DNA from: Discostella pseudostelligera
Taxonomy: Eukaryota > Bacillariophyta > Thalassiosirophyceae > Thalassiosirales > Thalassiosiraceae
Direction of reading: 5' to 3'
NCBI GenBank assembly: GCA_036940085.1
Contig: JALLBK010000157.1
Location: 1 to 20,469, forward strand
Length of the DNA stretch: 20,469 bases
The position numbers and the translations under genes are program-made. Of the stretch, positions 1-12,739 are shown piece after piece. The notes beneath the pieces are model-generated. The model worked only from the letters and a program-made list of their open reading frames with translations. It did not search any database and was not told where the DNA came from. The first letter of the stretch is position 1, and the number at the start of each line of letters is the position of its first letter.

Positions 1-153
1 GCAGTATTGACTGCCCCTTTGGTATTGATGGTTAATCCACCTTCCTATCCAATAGATCGCACAATAATTGAATTCAAACGAATCTACCTAATCGAATAAT
101 GTTCAGACACTACGATGTCAGATCATTGATCAGTCTGTCTCTACGATCGCGTC
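1..153. other. Sequence 3' of the ARM-repeat gene
   Basis: These 153 bases follow the TGA at 156-154 on the minus strand and probably hold the 3' UTR. No AATAAA signal, repeat or further exon with ARM character is visible. The window edge prevents locating the transcript end. Confidence 0.5.
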
Positions 154-3100
154 TCATCCAGGAGTTCCGTCCCCGCTACTATCAAGCTGACTGCATGCAT
201 TCTTTGCCAAATGACCAACTGTAAGTGATGCTTTATATTGCATATTCTTACTGGAAACCTTGCTTTTTCCGAGGCTTAGTAATGCCCCGATCCCTCCTTC
301 TTCTGTGTTACAGTTGCATGCGAATCGCCGGGGAAAGAATTAGGTAACGTAAGAAGTTAAATCAAGACATAAATAATCCACCTAGTGACGAATATTGCAT
401 TGGATACTTGCCTGCAATGGTAATGTGGTTCTCAAAGTTATCTGCAAGCTTGACCAGTGCAAGTGCGGCGTAATGTTTGGAACAGGAGTTTGCCTCGATC
501 ATGGATACTAGTGGTCGAACGGCGCCCATTTTCACTAGTGGTACCTGGAATGATTTGTTACTTGCCAGGAAAGCAAGTGCGAGCGAACCATAATCTTGAC
601 ACTCCTTGTCCACAAGTGATGCAAGCGCCACAGCAGATTCCAGGCCACGGACGCGTACTATTTCGTCGTGATATTCTGCGCATTCAGAAACAATGCAGAG
701 AAAGTATGCTGCTGCTCGCTTGAGTCCAATAGGTCCGAGCGATGACTTACCAACAATGATTCGTAGAAAATCCGTTTCCATCAGGGTATTACAAATGTTG
801 GTGTTCTCTGAAAGTGTCCCCAGCAAATAGATTCCGGAAAAAAGAGTCTCTTCGTCGTTTGATTTTATGCGCTCAAATAGCGATGCAAGTCCGTTCTCTT
901 TTAGCACAATCTCCTTCGCTTCGGCGAGCTCTCCCAATGCGATGCCATTGAGTGCTAGCAACGCGCAGTGACATATCCTTGCATCTGGATAAGTGATTGT
1001 CTCAATCAATGGTCGAATAAAACCTTTATCGATGATTTCTGCTTTATTCATTTCGGACCCAAGTGCTAATGCTGAAACCGATAACGATGCGTAGCGTTCG
1101 ACATCTAGATCAGGAAATCTCAGAAGGATAAGTAGAACACAAAGTGCACCCTGCTTCACTAACAATTCTTTCTGCTCCCGCGTACCCATGCAAAGGTTGC
1201 ATAAAGCAAGAGCCGCGAACCGCTGTGTCTCGCTGTCGGTACTCTTAGCCAGTTTCCACAAGACCTTTGGAATCTCTTGCGAGATCATTACTTCCTTAGT
1301 GGCAATATCAACGGAGAATGAAGAAATCGCTCTCGCTGCGTCACGAAGAACTTCGGTACTAGCAGCTGTTGATGACAATGTAGTCTTGAGAATTTCAATT
1401 CCTCCCTCTCTTACGACGAATTGGCAAAAGTATTGTGAACAAGCAAAATTTGCCATACAAAACATAGCGTCTCTTTGAACGGACGCATCTTCGTGGATGC
1501 AAAGTACTAGGAGAGGTGAAAAAAATCCTTTCGACAGAATCAACGACTTGCCAGACTGATTCATTGACATCGAAGCAAAAGCAGCGGCAGCGGCTCTCTG
1601 AAAGTCAATCGGTTGGCTGGCAGATAAGTCACGGAAGGGGAGGTCAGCTTCGTGACTACCTGTCAAAAGAGACGTTTGTATCTCGATGCTCGAGGACAAG
1701 AAACGCATTGCGATTGCTGCATATCTCTGGCAAACTTCGTTCTTGGATTTACTTAGCGTAGCAAGTGTGTTTAGCCCGCCTTGGCGGTAAATTTCGGCAT
1801 GTGCCCCTTCGTTGGTCGAAAGATTAGCAAGCGTGCGAGAACAATCCTGATCGGCAATGCATACAAATTCGTTGAGATGCTGAGGACGACACTAATGAAA
1901 TACGAGGACTTGGTACGCAACTAGTCTTACCTGCCAGATATCATTGTGCTCTTCAATGGGCAGAATAGTGCCTATCGCGTAAAGGATTCCGTTTGAAATC
2001 ATTGTCGATTGGCAATTCACATGTTCACTCAGATTCGCAAACAGACCAGCAACTTGACATCGAAGATCTATGTCCTCCCGAGAGATGCATTCAAGGACAG
2101 ATGGCATGATTCCACTTCGGAAAAAATCATCAATAATTCTATCGCTTGATGACAGATGTCGAAGGATTGTCAAAGCGAACAATCGAATCTCATTATCAGC
2201 CTCATTCACTAATTTTGCCAAAGTCGCGGGCAATCCGAGGTTGAAAAATGAGATATTTTCTTTATCCGTTGCACTGAGTTCTCGAAGTGCGGCCAAGGCG
2301 TTCATTCTTGTCTTGCAATCTTCGTCTTTGGCCAAGGATACTATATTCAACAATCCATCGTTGATCAACGCACCATGTGACATGACAGTAACACTTAATT
2401 TGCGAAATATCAGAGCCGTTAAGTATCGACATTCTTGACAGCTGTGCGTACTGAGAAGAATTAGGCTGCGTAGACCTCGTTGAATAATGAAGGCATGTAT
2501 CTCAGAGGAGCTCAGCAAGTTTGAAATAGCGCGTGCTGCTTCTCGTTTGATGTCGATATCCTCGTGATCCAAACTGGCGATGATTACGTTGTCTAACACG
2601 GACTTATATTTCATGTGCGAATGTGTAGCAATATCCTCCGCAAGATTTCCTATTGTGCCGAGGATTAATTTGACTGTATCAAACTCATCCTTTTTGGCCA
2701 ATAACACTAATTCCGACATGGCCGAGCGTGCGATGCAAATACGGTGCTTTGAGCTCAACGATAGATTGCAAAAGCAAGATGCAACTTCTCGTTGAACCTC
2801 TGGCGGAGCAGTGTTTACTGCTCCGATGAGCGCGTTGATAATCCCATCGTCCATTAATCTGTCTCTGTTTTCCCCTATCGTTGCCAAGTGCCGAAGGGAT
2901 GCAAGAGCAAAACATTGTGAAAGAAGATCGTTTGACTGCAGAATATTCATCAACGGTTTCATTGCTCCGCATCGTCCAATTTTGGACAGCATCTCGACGT
3001 TGCTTGCCAGATTAGCGATTCCAAATGCGATGTAAAGACTGAGGTCGCGCTTGTTTTGTGACGCTGATCTATCAACAAACGCTTTGAACGCGCCTTGCTT

Positions 3101-6100
3101 GATCATTGGTAAATGATTTGATTCATTCTCCGCCAAGTTCGCGAGGCACATGGAGGCACAATTTCGGATATCGCTATTGCTCGCGAGACAAAGATTTACA
3201 AGAGACAACAGACCACCATGGACCACAATTTGCGATTGGGCAATAGCGTCATTGCTCATATTTGCAAGGCAAATGCAAGCTAACACCGACAACGATTGAT
3301 CGTCATCCGTGAGTGCCAACATTGCACATTGTAAACCACCCCCTCTAATGGTATGAGCTCTTGTTTGGTGATTGCATGCTACGTTGGCCAGGATCATCAA
3401 TGCCAACCTGCGACAGAGAATATCAGGACTTGCTGCTACGAGATTCACAATTGATTCAACAATATTTTCCTCCACATATAGCAGATGACTTTCTTCACAA
3501 GATGACATATTGTATAGTATCGATAGTGTCGAACGAAGGAGGATCAAGTCAGGTGCACTGCTGATAATTGTAGCGAGTGGTAATTGTCTTCCTGCGCCAA
3601 GAATTGCAGACCCGTAATTTTGATTTGATGCTAAGTTGCACAAAGTCATTGCAGCGTATGCCCTACAGACAGAATCTGCATCATTCATCATACCGATTAG
3701 TTGCGAGAGGTTTGCCTGCCGTGCAACGTGGACTTGGGTGGAATCATGCGAAGTCAGATTACAAAGGACCATCATGGCATTCTTGCGCACAAGGAGGCGA
3801 TCGCTGGACAAGAGTCCTTTAAGTATTGGAAGCCCGCATCCTTCGATAAATAAGCTGTGGCACTCTGGACTCGTCATCAGATTGCACAGAACCATCGTTG
3901 AAAACAGCGACACATCTAGATTTGATGACGTGCATAGTTGTAACAATGGCTTCATCCCTCCGTCGGATAAAAATAAACCCTTATTTTCTCCGAGGATAGT
4001 CAATCGGCACAAAGCCCTGCATGAATTTGATTGACAGCTTACGTGCGATGACTCTAACAGTAGCAGCAAGGGTGCAATGCCACCCATTACTCCAACCAAT
4101 TTAATCATTTCGGGGCTTGTCGAAATATTAAACACAGTAGATGCACCATCCCTGCCCGTCTCTTCCTCCTGAGTACGGAGCAACGTCAGTATATGGGGTA
4201 GACTGTGTTCATCAAATACGCCCACTAGCTCGGGGGAACTCGACAACAACGAGAATGCCCGCGCCGTCTCTCTCTTCACCCGGAAACTTGTATGGTTGCA
4301 GAGGGAGACCAAGCAAGGAACAGCACCCAAGTGGACTAACTTGAGTCTGTTCTGAGCATGCTCGGCCATATTTGCCATGGACGATGAGCACTCATAACAC
4401 AGTTCTTCGTTATCAGACTGTGACACGCATTGGACCATCATACTAACTATTCCACAATCTGACAACTTTCGTTTCAACAGCATTGGCACTGACAAGTGCC
4501 TTATAATGCCGAACGCGATCGCAATAATACCAATGTCTGAGTGGGATGCTAATTCCATTGCGGTTTTAATTACTCCAATATCCGCAAGAGCAATTTTGAA
4601 GTGTTGATTGGATGAAATATCTCGCAAAGCTGCCGCACTCAGAAGTTGAATATTTTGTTCTCCACGCTGTGAAAGCTTAATTATCGAAGTTACCCCATCT
4701 AGCGAGAATAACTTTTCGTGGCAATTGATGTTTGTGGACAACTTCCGAAATGCCACCGCAGCATTGTAGGTGCATTCAATATCTTCATTGTTGCTTAAAT
4801 TTACGAGTAGCCGTATTCCATCATCATCGAGGAATGGGGAGTGCACCAACGTTGACGAGAGCACGCTGGCTAATGCTCTACTGGATTCTCTAACCGTGGA
4901 TAGGGATGCGGATGTTGTTGAACGAACGAGCAAGTGCAAAACTCCTGTCTGTTGTGCTACTAAATCATGATAACGACAGTCATTGGCAATGTTGGCAAGC
5001 GCCCCAAGAGCGAATCGAGATATCTCCTCGTCTAATGACTGCACCAACTTCAATAATTGGCGAAACATCTCACTCTCTACGATATACTTTCTCGCTTCAT
5101 TGAGTAAAGCGAGGTGACAGATACATGAAGCGATCTCGCGACATCGTCCAACATTTTGAAGTTTACAACTACTTGTGCTCATGAAGTTCACAATATTTGC
5201 ATTGAGTTCGACCCACCGACTTTCGTCGCAACAAAGACGCCGGAGCGCAGCTATTAAATACGTAGTTGCATGCTCAGTCGTCGCTTCGTTCCAATTGGCA
5301 AGGACTGATGCAACTTGGTGTTCTTGAAAATCTTTGCGAGTGAAACTAAACACAGAGAGTTTGTTCAGCACAAATGCAACGTGGAGGGACATGTCTACGT
5401 TGTCGAGCTTGAGCAGTTTCAACAAAGCAGGAACGATACCCGTATCGGCCATACGTTGAGCGAACGATGAGTTTTCGCATAATGTGCCGATTGCCAAACA
5501 TGCAAAGCACTTTGATTCAACTGTTTTGCGGAATGCTATTTCGCCTCTCTCGTGACGCTGTGTGTTGTGATGATCATCTAAAATATGACACAACGTTTCG
5601 ATCCAATCATCACCTTCTAGTGCAGAGCGTGACGTAAGGTTCAAACTTAGGTTGACCACCGCCAACAACGAATACCGGCGGATGTCAGAGTCCGAATTTT
5701 TGCAGAGTGTGCATAAACTGGCCAGTATTTCTTTCTTCAGGAGGCAACTATGAGTGCTGAAATTTCCAGAGAGGTTCGCGAACAATCTTGAAATCTCACG
5801 AACTACCAGTGGATCAGTGTGTGCACATGGTTGTACCAATTGTTCCACATTAAGGACTTGCAAGATGTCGGAGTGAAGTTCCTGGACTTCAGAAATATTA
5901 CCGATTGAGCGGTATATGTAACCGGCACAGTGAACATCATTCATATCTGCCAATGTCACAAATGTATTCATTTCTTCTGATCGCACCAGGTCGAATTTAT
6001 TCTCTTCATTGAGACTCAAAAGAACGATTATAGCGCCGATTTCTCGCCTGCATTTCAAGTAGTTTGTTTTCATTGCGAGTGAAAGGACGTTAATAACCCC

Positions 6101-9100
6101 CTCTTCTACAATCAATCGTCTAGCTTCAACCGAAGAAGCTAATCCTCGAATAGTGGAGAGTGCCACCAACATATCTGACGTGTCACCCGTTTGGCAGAGA
6201 TACATGATTGATGGAAGGCCACCCTTACGAATAATTGTTGGCCGGTTGGAGACGTCTGCTGACAAATTACAAATTGCATATGCAATACACCGCTGTGATT
6301 CGACATCAGTGGCATCAGAAATTCCGATAAGGGGTTGCAACGCGCCACTTTTCATCACAGGTGCTTGTAGTCCAAGATTGCCTGCAATGTTTCCAATGGC
6401 GATGGCCCCAAAAAGTCGATGAGTTGAGTCCGAGGCACATAAGAAGGATAGAAGGCTAGGCATATCTACTTTCTGTAGAAAGGAGTTGGAGCTGTCCCCA
6501 ATGTAGCCGCTTAAAGACAGATTACATAATGTGGATAGTACTTCCGACTTCAATTCTTCGTCATCAACATGAACGAATGACAACAAATGATCTGCACCGC
6601 CCCGAGTTATTATCCATTCTCGATGATTGGCGTTAATTGAGAGACCGCGAAGAGAGGTTACAGCTCGTAACTGAGCCAACTTGTTTTTACATTCGAGATT
6701 TTCGATTAATGCTTCAACCAATATTGTCATCCTCTCCAAGATTGCATGAACTTCTCGATTTGATGCGAAATTTGAAATGCACAGAAGTGCGCTCGTGCGT
6801 AGATCAATATCTAAAGTGTTGATGCAACTCATCGAGACTTCTGCGCACCCGTGCTCTAGCAAATCACTGTGTAGTTCATGACACGTTGCTAAATTTGCCA
6901 GACAGGCCATAGCGTAATGTTGTGATACTGGATCATGCTGTTCCTTCCCAGTTTGTCTAATGATTGTAATCAACGAAGGAACTCCATGTTCACGAACTAT
7001 TCTGGCATTGTTTTTATATGTCGATGCGAGGTTCGAAATTGCCATTAAAGCAAATCTACGACACAATAAATCAGACGACTCCAGTGAATGAATGATATGC
7101 CCAAGTGCTCCAGAGCTCACGATGCTGGATGAATTTTCTCTCGCAGACGACAAATTAGCAATGGCTCTAATCGACTCTCGTATGACAGGAATGGCTTTTG
7201 AGATCATGGAGAACTGGAGATGTTGAAGAATTCCTTGCTCTACCAGGACAAGCTGATTTTCACGTCTTTCGGCTAAATTGGCGATAATGCCGCACGCATG
7301 GTTGGAAACCACATCGTCCAGGTCTCTTGCCAACATGGCTAGTATGTCAACAATTCCATTTTCACTCATCAGCGATTCCTTGTTTTGATCCGAGATTGAA
7401 ACATTTCGCAGTGCGGCGACCAATTCCCGCTTTGTTTCCAAATTCTCATTTGATGTCAGTGCAAGCAATGGAGGAAGGCCAAGTGACTCAACGAACATAT
7501 TCCTACACCTCGCACATAGGCAGAGTTGCTTGACAGCGATAGTTGCTTGAAGGATGGCGTCTCGGTCCTCACAACGAGCTAAAGTTAAAAGAGCATGCAT
7601 AACTCGTGAACGCTCGAGCACAGAATGACACTCGACATGTGTTGACATAGATTGGATAGCAAACGATGTCCCTCGAATCGTCTGTACATCATCAGACTGA
7701 GAAAGCGAAATCAGTAACTCGACGATGTCGGCATCAATGAGGACTCTGACATTTGATTTGATCAATACCAAGTTGGCAACTGCCAGTGCGCCGTATCGTT
7801 CGCAGCATGCGTCGTTGGAGGTTATCAGTATTTTTATCGACTCGATGACAGCGATTTGTAGAAGGTCAGTGTGTGTGTCTGAGTTGCTTGTGAGTAGTGC
7901 AATGCATCGGGATAACTCTCGTTTGACATGAGTAGGAGTAGATTGTTCATGGATGAGCCGACAAATTGGTTCAACGCACTGCTCGTTCAAAAGTAGCCTA
8001 TGGACTTCACCACTTGTTTCTGCAAGATTCGCAAGAGCCGTCCCAGCATGTCCCTGGCATGTGAAATCAGAATTCTTCATGAGATCCACCAAAGCTGGCA
8101 ACGCACCAGATTTTGCAATCAGGATTCTATTCTCCTGGTGCAGTGCTAAATTTGACAGCGTCGCTGCAGCTTCCTGTTGAAGCTCCACACAAGAAAACCG
8201 ATTGTTCCCCTGGGCACAAATAACCAAAGGCTCTAGAATACCCTCCCGTAGAAGTGGCACACGCAACTCGACTTGCTTCGAAATACTGCGGAGACCAGCG
8301 ATTGCCTGGAATTGAGCATTGACGGATTCTTCAGTCGCCGACGGGAGAGCGTAGGAGATCAGAGAATCCGAGCATTTCATCTCGCGGAGTCGTTTGATGT
8401 GAGAAGATGTTGTGCACAGATTTCCCATAGCCATAATTGCGTTCTGTCTGCACCTGACGGAACGATGTCGGGTAAAGCCAATCAAAATATCTTCAGAATT
8501 AGACGGAGAGAAAAGCCAGATTTAGTGAGCGAGCCATATCATTGGCAACAGAGCACACATAGGCATTGGCTCCTTACCGAAGAATTCATCTAAACCATTA
8601 TATTGACTTCCACCAATTATATTTGCAATAATCAGAATGCAGAACCGCTCAGTCTCGTGGTCTGAAAAGCTTTTGGGGTCAAGACTAACGAGGCATTCAG
8701 ACTTTACATGGTCCAAGATGTCGTATTTCAAAAGTTCGGAGTGAGAATTGAGATTGGAGCTCAAATTGCTCAATGCCATCGCCGCCATCCGTTGGCATTC
8801 AATACTCTGACTTCGAAAGCAAGCCGCGAGACCTTTTACTGCACCATGTTCGATGACGAGGTCACAGTAATCAATGTTGAGAGCAAGATTGCCTAAAGCT
8901 CGGGCCGACTCTCGCTGGACTGTCTCAGTGATAGAGTCAAGTGCACTAACCAACTGCGGTATGTAGCCGTTCTTCACCACCAATGGCATGTTACTTGCTA
9001 TCTCAACCAGGTTCGCTATGGCACAGCAAGCCAATCGAGCTCCGTCATTATCCTCACCATCTGCGCATATGAAGTGAAGTAGAGGTGGTACTGCCCCATT

Positions 9101-11479
9101 CGCGCAAATGGCCGATTTGTTACAGTCTAGAAAAGACAACACTGTCAACGCAGGCAAAACCTGCCTCTGGACATGCCTGTAATCACTTCGTGCGAGGTAG
9201 AGCACGGCATTCAGACCGCCGTCGTTGGTTATTACTTCCGCCATATCTGAGTTCCGAGACAATTCGGCTAATGCAAGCGCCGCCAAATCTCGGAGTTCGG
9301 CGTCAGCAGAATCCGAGAATGACATGAGCATGGGGATCGATCCTTGCGATACGAATTCATTGTGGTTTCCAAAACATGACGCAAGATTGGCAATGCCCAA
9401 CATGGAAAGCCTCCGAATGTCGAGTTCAGTATTGTCAGCACGCGCTAGCAACTGCAAGGGCTCCAGAGCGTCAATGAGAGTCTGCTGATGACGGCTATGG
9501 GTGCAAAGATTGGCAACTCCAGATGCGCCCACCCTCTGACTCGTGACGTCATGAGAGAAAAGAAATGATATCAATGCGTCGTGCCCCCCACCGTCAATTA
9601 TGGTGTCTGCGACCAACTCGTTGTTACATGCTGCCAAGTTCGAAAGCAGGCGACCACTGTCTCGTAGAACCTCTAAGTGTTGGAAGCGCATGGCTCCAAT
9701 GCACGGAGTCACGGCCCCTTCTCTTACAATAAATTCATGTTGGTCATTCAATTCTGCCAAATTCGCCAAGCATTCGCAAGATAATTGAGCAACTGTATGG
9801 TCGGCGTTCCGGATGAGTGAAACCAACGGTGATACAGCACCGGACTTTATGACCTCTAATTTCAATTCGTCCGTAAGCGAGAGGTTGCACATGCATGCGG
9901 TAGCCTCGATCAATACATCGTTTTCATTCGATTTGAGTAAGTGGCAAAGTGGTATAAGACCGCCACAGTGAACGATGTGTGAATTCACACTGCCCGTAGT
10001 ACTGAGTCCTCGCAATGCCATGACAGCCATCCTATGAACCGCTATGTCGCCTTCACGTGCAAGCGAAATTAAAGGCTGAAGTCCTCCCTTCGCAATTATC
10101 CGTTCATGAGTTGCAGCGTTCAAACACAAATTGGCCAATGCAGTACCAACGAAGCGTTTTGATTCGACGTCGTCATACGAAGACGACAATGCAAACAGTG
10201 CTTCGGCGCCCTCATCATTGAGGATGATTAAGTGATGACCTGTGCATGTGGTCACATTAGCCAGCACTAGAGCTCCATATCTTCGACCTGCCAAGTTGTT
10301 ATTCGGGCCAGAAACCAATGATACGATATGAGGTATGGCTCCAGTTTGCACCAGTTTGATCAAGCAAGGAGGCTGCGTAGCAATATTTGCCATGGCCAAT
10401 GCCGCATAGTGACAATTATCACCATCATTTTCAATCGATGCGACAAGTGGCCTGAGCGCATTATGTTGAATCAACCCAAAAATCAATTCCGGATTCGAAG
10501 ATAAGTTGGCTACTGCTCTCAAAGCTTCTAATCGACATGGACCGTATGGAGAAGAACACAAGGCAATCAATGGTGAAAGACCGAGCTCCTCAAGAAACTG
10601 AGAGTGGATATCCTTGACTTCGACAATATTCGCAATTGCGCTGCATGAGTTCCGCTCAACGTCACCATCCCCAGACACCAATAGACTTATCAAGGTAGAC
10701 ATGGCTCGATATGAGATTTCTTCTTTATTCTCCTCTTCCAGTGACATTATATTCAAGGCGGATGAAACTTCTCTGACCAGATCAATTTCATTGGACCTCG
10801 ACATTAAAATGAGAGGATCCAAAATTCCATTTTTGCAGAATTTGACTCTGTTCTCGGCCGTGATGCATAATCCTCGGACGGCAGCCACTGCATGCCTCTG
10901 AGTATCAGAGTCCTCACAACACGCAAGTGCGACGAGAAGCTCAAGTGCTCCACCGAGCATAATCTGCCAATGATATTGAGAATTGGAGGCAATGTGTGAA
11001 ATAGCGCTGGTGGGGTATCTTGCGGCATCAAATTCTTTCGCGTCGCAGCAATTCTTCAGCATTGTAAGAAGGGCGCCAATGCCTCCCCCCTCGATGATGG
11101 ATTTGTGTGTATCCGTCTTAACTAGCAAGTTGCCCAGTGCCAATGCGCAATACTGCCTTCCGATGGAATCACCCTTTTCATTCCCAACGTACTGGATGAG
11201 GCCGGCCACAACTCCATTCAACGCGGCAATGTCTCGACAAACCGACGTCGATGATGTAGTATTGGCCACGGCAAGTGCCGCAAATTGTTGTGCTTCCGCA
11301 TCCTGGGTGACATTTAGAAAGTGCAGTAGTGTCTCGACTCCTCCCTTCTTCACTAGTTGCTCATGTACTTCTGGATGGGTGGAAAAGTCAACAAGGCCGA
11401 AGGCTATTTCACGTTGTTCACGAAAGCCATTGGCGTATCTACCCCTTGCAACCAAGGATTCCAATGCCTTACTACTCAT
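154..11479 (-). CDS. Giant armadillo (ARM) repeat protein, 3,692 aa, four exons
   Basis: Exons on the minus strand are 11479-8578, 8490-1931, 1879-412 and 302-154, giving 3,692 codons plus TGA. Almost the whole protein is tandem ARM repeats of about 41-42 residues (roughly 85-90, estimated from length). Each reads like G(A/G)hxxLhxL then A(A/C)xALxNLA then N, I and a GGh turn; examples are 'AALALCNLC', 'GTALANLAE' and 'MCLANLAEN'. ARM repeats stack into a right-handed alpha-solenoid that binds peptides or partner proteins; the nearest familiar style is the Vac8/beta-catenin class. No catalytic domain, membrane segment or signal peptide is visible, and there is no N-terminal Gly/Cys acylation motif as in yeast Vac8. 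The repeats begin almost at residue 1 and run to the C-terminus. The start ATG at 11479 has a GCCATGA context and an in-frame TGA four codons upstream. All three introns join ARM repeats without a break. Cellular role and partners cannot be read from the sequence; a cytoplasmic scaffold is the likely role. Confidence 0.92.
303..411 (-). other. Intron 3 of the ARM-repeat gene (109 nt, GC-AG)
   Basis: The donor is AG|GCAAGT, the strong consensus of the minor GC-AG class of U2 introns, and the acceptor is AACACAG|AAGAAGG. The phase is 1: G plus AA makes Glu, giving 'HITIA-E-EGGIGALLSLGKSK', a textbook ARM repeat boundary. Without this splice the frame ends 17 residues later in unrelated sequence. 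No GT donor near this point restores the repeat as well. Confidence 0.82.
1880..1930 (-). other. Intron 2 of the ARM-repeat gene (51 nt, GT-AG)
   Basis: The donor reads TGGCAG|GTAAGA and the acceptor CCTCAG|CATCTC. The intron is phase 0, and splicing gives 'EEHNDIWQ-HLNEFVCIAD', then 'SRTLANLS', a clean ARM repeat. The length is a multiple of three but contains an in-frame TAG, so retention would end the protein at about residue 3,167, losing roughly 14% of the solenoid. Confidence 0.87.
8491..8577 (-). other. Intron 1 of the ARM-repeat gene (87 nt, GT-AG)
   Basis: The donor reads TTCG|GTAAGG and the acceptor TTCTGAAG|ATATT, with a CTAAT branch-like motif shortly before the acceptor. The intron is phase 1: the last G of exon 1 joins AT to make an Asp codon, giving 'GLDEFF-D-ILIGFTRH'. 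Unspliced RNA would add 18 residues and then stop at TAA. Removing the intron continues the ARM frame directly, which is why the two large reading frames belong to one gene. Confidence 0.9.
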
Positions 11480-12388
11480 GGCACAGATTCAGATGAATAA
11501 TGCTCACGAGGGTTCCATCGTCATCGTCGTCGTTTCAAAAATTTTGCGGTTCATCGTCGACGGAGTTGAATTTTTAAAATCACAATGCTCTTGCTTCACT
11601 GGATCTCATTTTCATTTCGGCCTCTGCCAGCATGCTCTCCGACTTCCCCTCACTCTCGAAGGCAGCAGCCCAAGAGGTTGTTCTCCTCTAACACCGACCC
11701 AACGGAACCATGATCAATATCTCGCATCCCTCTATCGCTACCAACCATGGATATGTAGCGTCAACCATCACCTCAAGTATCCGAGATCTTCACATCACGG
11801 CCCGCATTATCGCTGTCATTATCTCCACTCCGCTCAACCGCTACCGTCTCACGTCTCTCCTCCAATTACCGCATCACTTAACGGTAAACCAAGCTGCTTC
11901 CCTTGCGACATTATTTCTTTCTCGTGAAGAAGTACAGCATAGACAGGCATTTTGGATAGCAGCCGCATCATCGTCACAATGACGGAGAATCGTTCAAGGT
12001 TGTGTGCAAGTAGTGAGGGTACAATAATCAGACGGATACCACATACTGATGATTTTATTCCAATAATGAAGTACATTTGCCCGTCGCCTTGCCGCCATCG
12101 TCGTTGATGGTGCTGGATTTTTGTCGGGTGGGACGGCCCCTGCATCGGCATAGAGTATCCGCAGCCGGCGGCGGCGGCGACGACGTCGTTCGCAGCAGTC
12201 CTTCGACTTCGACCACTACCACTAGGTACACGAAGTAATTCTCTCACTGGAAGCTTACTCATTGGCGTTGGCATAGCTGACGATGTGCTGCTGCTCTATT
12301 ATTATTAGTGTTGTCGTAGGCGGGCGGCGGCCGGCTGTCATGGTCATGGTGGCGATGGCGGTGGGCGGTGGTGGAAGGTGTTGTTGTT

Positions 12389-12479
12389 AAGTATCTTTTT
12401 AATTTCAAAGTTCATCAAGTATCTTTTTAATTTCAAATTTTAATTTCAAAACTTCGTTAAGTATCTTTCTGAAATTCAA
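12389..12479. repeat. A/T-rich direct repeat in the divergent promoter region
   Basis: The 20-base word AGTATCTTTTTAATTTCAAA occurs exactly at 12390-12409 and 12418-12437, each preceded by A. A degenerate third copy lies at 12460-12479 and a partial copy (TTTTAATTTCAAA) at 12438-12450. Start-to-start spacings are 28 and 42 bases, both multiples of 14. The array lies about 270-360 bp upstream of the coiled-coil start. It may be a repeated factor-binding site or a local slippage product. Confidence 0.8.
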
Positions 12480-12612
12480 GGTCTGCCCGTCGACTGTGTC
12501 GTCTGTCCATCGAAGCGCAGTTAGTGCCTCTCCGCCTTCGTTCATCGTCATCGCTCAACACAACTCACACCACCACCACCACGCACTCGCACACACAAAA
12601 AGATCCAAGACC

Positions 12613-12657
12613 ATGGCGGAGATGGGCCCGGCCCAGTATCCAGTATCTTTAGCATAG
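12613..12657 (+). promoter_or_regulatory. Upstream ORF (14 codons) with strong Kozak context
   Basis: The ATG at 12613 sits in GACCATGGC, a better initiation context than the main start (AGCAATGTG). It encodes 14 residues, MAEMGPAQYPVSLA, and stops at TAG 12655-12657, 93 bases before the main ATG. If transcribed in the mRNA it could reduce or gate translation of the coiled-coil protein. I found no GT-AG splice that joins it in frame to the main ORF, because an in-frame TAA lies at 12745-12747. Confidence 0.45.
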
Positions 12658-12730
12658 ATTCGGATATTCAAAAAACTACTGCCAACAAGGAGGAAGATCT
12701 CTCTATCTAGCAACCTTCCCTCACTAGCGA

Positions 12731-12739
12731 ATGAAATAA
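12731..12739 (+). promoter_or_regulatory. Minimal uORF ATG-AAA-TAA
   Basis: A two-codon upstream ORF ends 11 bases before the main ATG of the coiled-coil gene, in a different frame. Such short uORFs can affect start-site choice by reinitiation. Whether it lies in the transcript depends on the unknown start site. Confidence 0.4.

Noticed and set aside
362..1708. Three independent ARM genes rather than one
   Set aside because: Each frame lacks a convincing own start (the 6.6-kb frame begins at TTG and the third at a Met inside an ARM repeat), while intron junctions join all in phase.
10983..11927. Plus-strand open frame of 314 codons opposite the ARM gene start
   Set aside because: It is mainly the antisense of ARM exon 1, with a Ser/Cys/Pro-rich composition typical of shadow frames.
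11849..12274. Minus-strand open frame of 141 codons in the divergent promoter region
   Set aside because: It starts in GC-rich low-complexity sequence, has no recognised domain, and overlaps the region that must hold both promoters. Possible, but unsupported.
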